This document shows positions 5,862 to 6,506 of a stretch of DNA of 6,506 bases, piece by piece; the stretch's first letter is position 1; every line of letters begins with the position of its first letter. Position numbers and translations under genes: made by a program. This stretch comes from Bacteroidota bacterium (GTDB lineage: Bacteria; CLD3; SB21), in NCBI GenBank assembly GCA_020438245.1, contig JAGQUY010000430.1, positions 1-6,506 of the forward strand, read 5' to 3'. The notes under the pieces are model-generated. The model saw only the letters and a list, made by a program, of their open reading frames with translations, searched no databases and was not told the DNA's origin.

Positions 5862-6506
5862 TTATTCTTCGAGTGTGGAAATATCTCCTTCGCTCATCCC
5901 CATGGCCCGTGCTTTAAGAACTCGCCGCATAATCTTGCCGCTCCGGGTTTTCGGCAATGCATCCATAAAGGTAATTTGATCTGGTTTGGCAATAGGTCCG
6001 ATCTCTTTGGACACGTGTTCTTTTAATTCACTTTCCAGATCAGAACCGGGTTTGAAATTGGCGCGAAGGAGTACGTACGCGTGGATCGCATTTCCTTTGA
6101 CCTCATGGGGCAGGCCGATGGCTGCCGCCTCCGCCACAGCCGGATGACTGACCAATGCGCTCTCGATTTCGGCGGTTCCGAGCCGATAACCGCTTACCTT
6201 AATGACGTCGTCAATGCGTCCAATGACCCACAAGTAACCATCTTCATCGATGCGAGCCGAGTCGCCCGCCTTGTAAAAACCCTGTTTCTCATAGGTCTTC
6301 CAATAGGTTTCCACGTATCGATCCGGATCACCGTGAATTGTTCTTGCCATGCCGGGCCACGGTGCTTTGATGACCAGTTTACCTTCTTCACCGGCTGCAA
6401 CTTCCTTGCCCTGATCATCCACAACGGCGATCTCATTGCCAAAAAAGGGTTTGGTTGCAGAGCCCGGTTTCAATGAAGTTATCGGCATTGGACTTACCAT
6501 GAATCC
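5862..6506 (-). CDS. acs: Acetate--CoA ligase (AMP-forming), C-terminal part (5' end outside window)
   Basis: Acs activates acetate with ATP through an acetyl-adenylate to give acetyl-CoA, AMP and pyrophosphate in the cytosol. The frame is open to the right edge (GFMVSPMP precedes KPGSATKPFFG, the segment after the adenylation motif), so this is the last 214 residues of a protein usually near 650. Visible family motifs in order are the YKAGDSARIDEDGYLWVIGR segment with its Asp and Arg for ribose binding, the hinge and A8 region GRIDDVIKVSGYRLGTAEIE, then VKGNAIHAYVLL, and the C-terminal LPKTRSGKIMRR. The Lys in SGK (codon at 5934-5936) is the catalytic residue of the adenylation step and, in studied bacteria, the site of inhibitory acetylation by Pat-type GNATs. 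The end matches typical Acs (GDISTLEE). Other short-chain acyl-CoA synthetases such as PrpE are close relatives, but the GSATKP and C-terminal pattern favours acetate. A strong terminator follows, separating it from the barrel gene. Confidence 0.93.
   Translation of the reverse strand, partial: GFMVSPMPITSLKPGSATKPFFGNEIAVVDDQGKEVAAGEEGKLVIKAPWPGMARTIHGDPDRYVETYWKTYEKQGFYKAGDSARIDEDGYLWVIGRIDDVIKVSGYRLGTAEIESALVSHPAVAEAAAIGLPHEVKGNAIHAYVLLRANFKPGSDLESELKEHVSKEIGPIAKPDQITFMDALPKTRSGKIMRRVLKARAMGMSEGDISTLEE

Overview
The window reads as ordinary chromosomal DNA of a diderm (Gram-negative-type) bacterium with roughly balanced base composition. The evidence is a predicted lipoprotein leader on a methionine sulfoxide reductase, a signal-peptide-bearing small beta-barrel protein, and a secreted WD40 protein with a CsgG-like tail. 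An ADP-forming acetyl-CoA synthetase next to an AMP-forming one suggests flexible acetate metabolism. The phylum cannot be fixed from this stretch. No phage, IS, CRISPR, tRNA or rRNA sequence was seen.

Layout. Bases 2-1263 (+ strand) hold the 3' end of a GNAT acetyltransferase gene, a membrane-anchored START/SRPBCC-like protein whose ATG overlaps the GNAT stop, and msrB with a lipoprotein signal. After a 97-base gap containing a perfect 9-bp inverted repeat that ends one base before the next ATG, bases 1361-3388 (+) encode a full-length fused alpha-beta ADP-forming acyl/acetyl-CoA synthetase. It converges, with only 5 bases between stop codons, on a minus-strand block: a secreted seven-blade WD40 / CsgG-like fusion (3394-4902), a small outer-membrane beta-barrel protein (5030-5563) and, past a strong terminator, the C-terminal third of an AMP-forming acetyl-CoA synthetase (5862-6506, cut by the window edge).

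How the parts may work together. Two different enzymes interconverting acetate and acetyl-CoA flank an envelope gene pair. That pair (barrel plus WD40-CsgG) shares a near-identical 22-base leader element (19 of 22 matches) just upstream of each start codon, which suggests co-regulation or a common envelope function. No known system was recognised for it. The other points worth following are a start-codon hairpin that would occlude the ribosome site of the ADP-forming synthetase, a long nested terminator with a purine-rich loop after acs, and two plausible starts for msrB (exported versus cytosolic).
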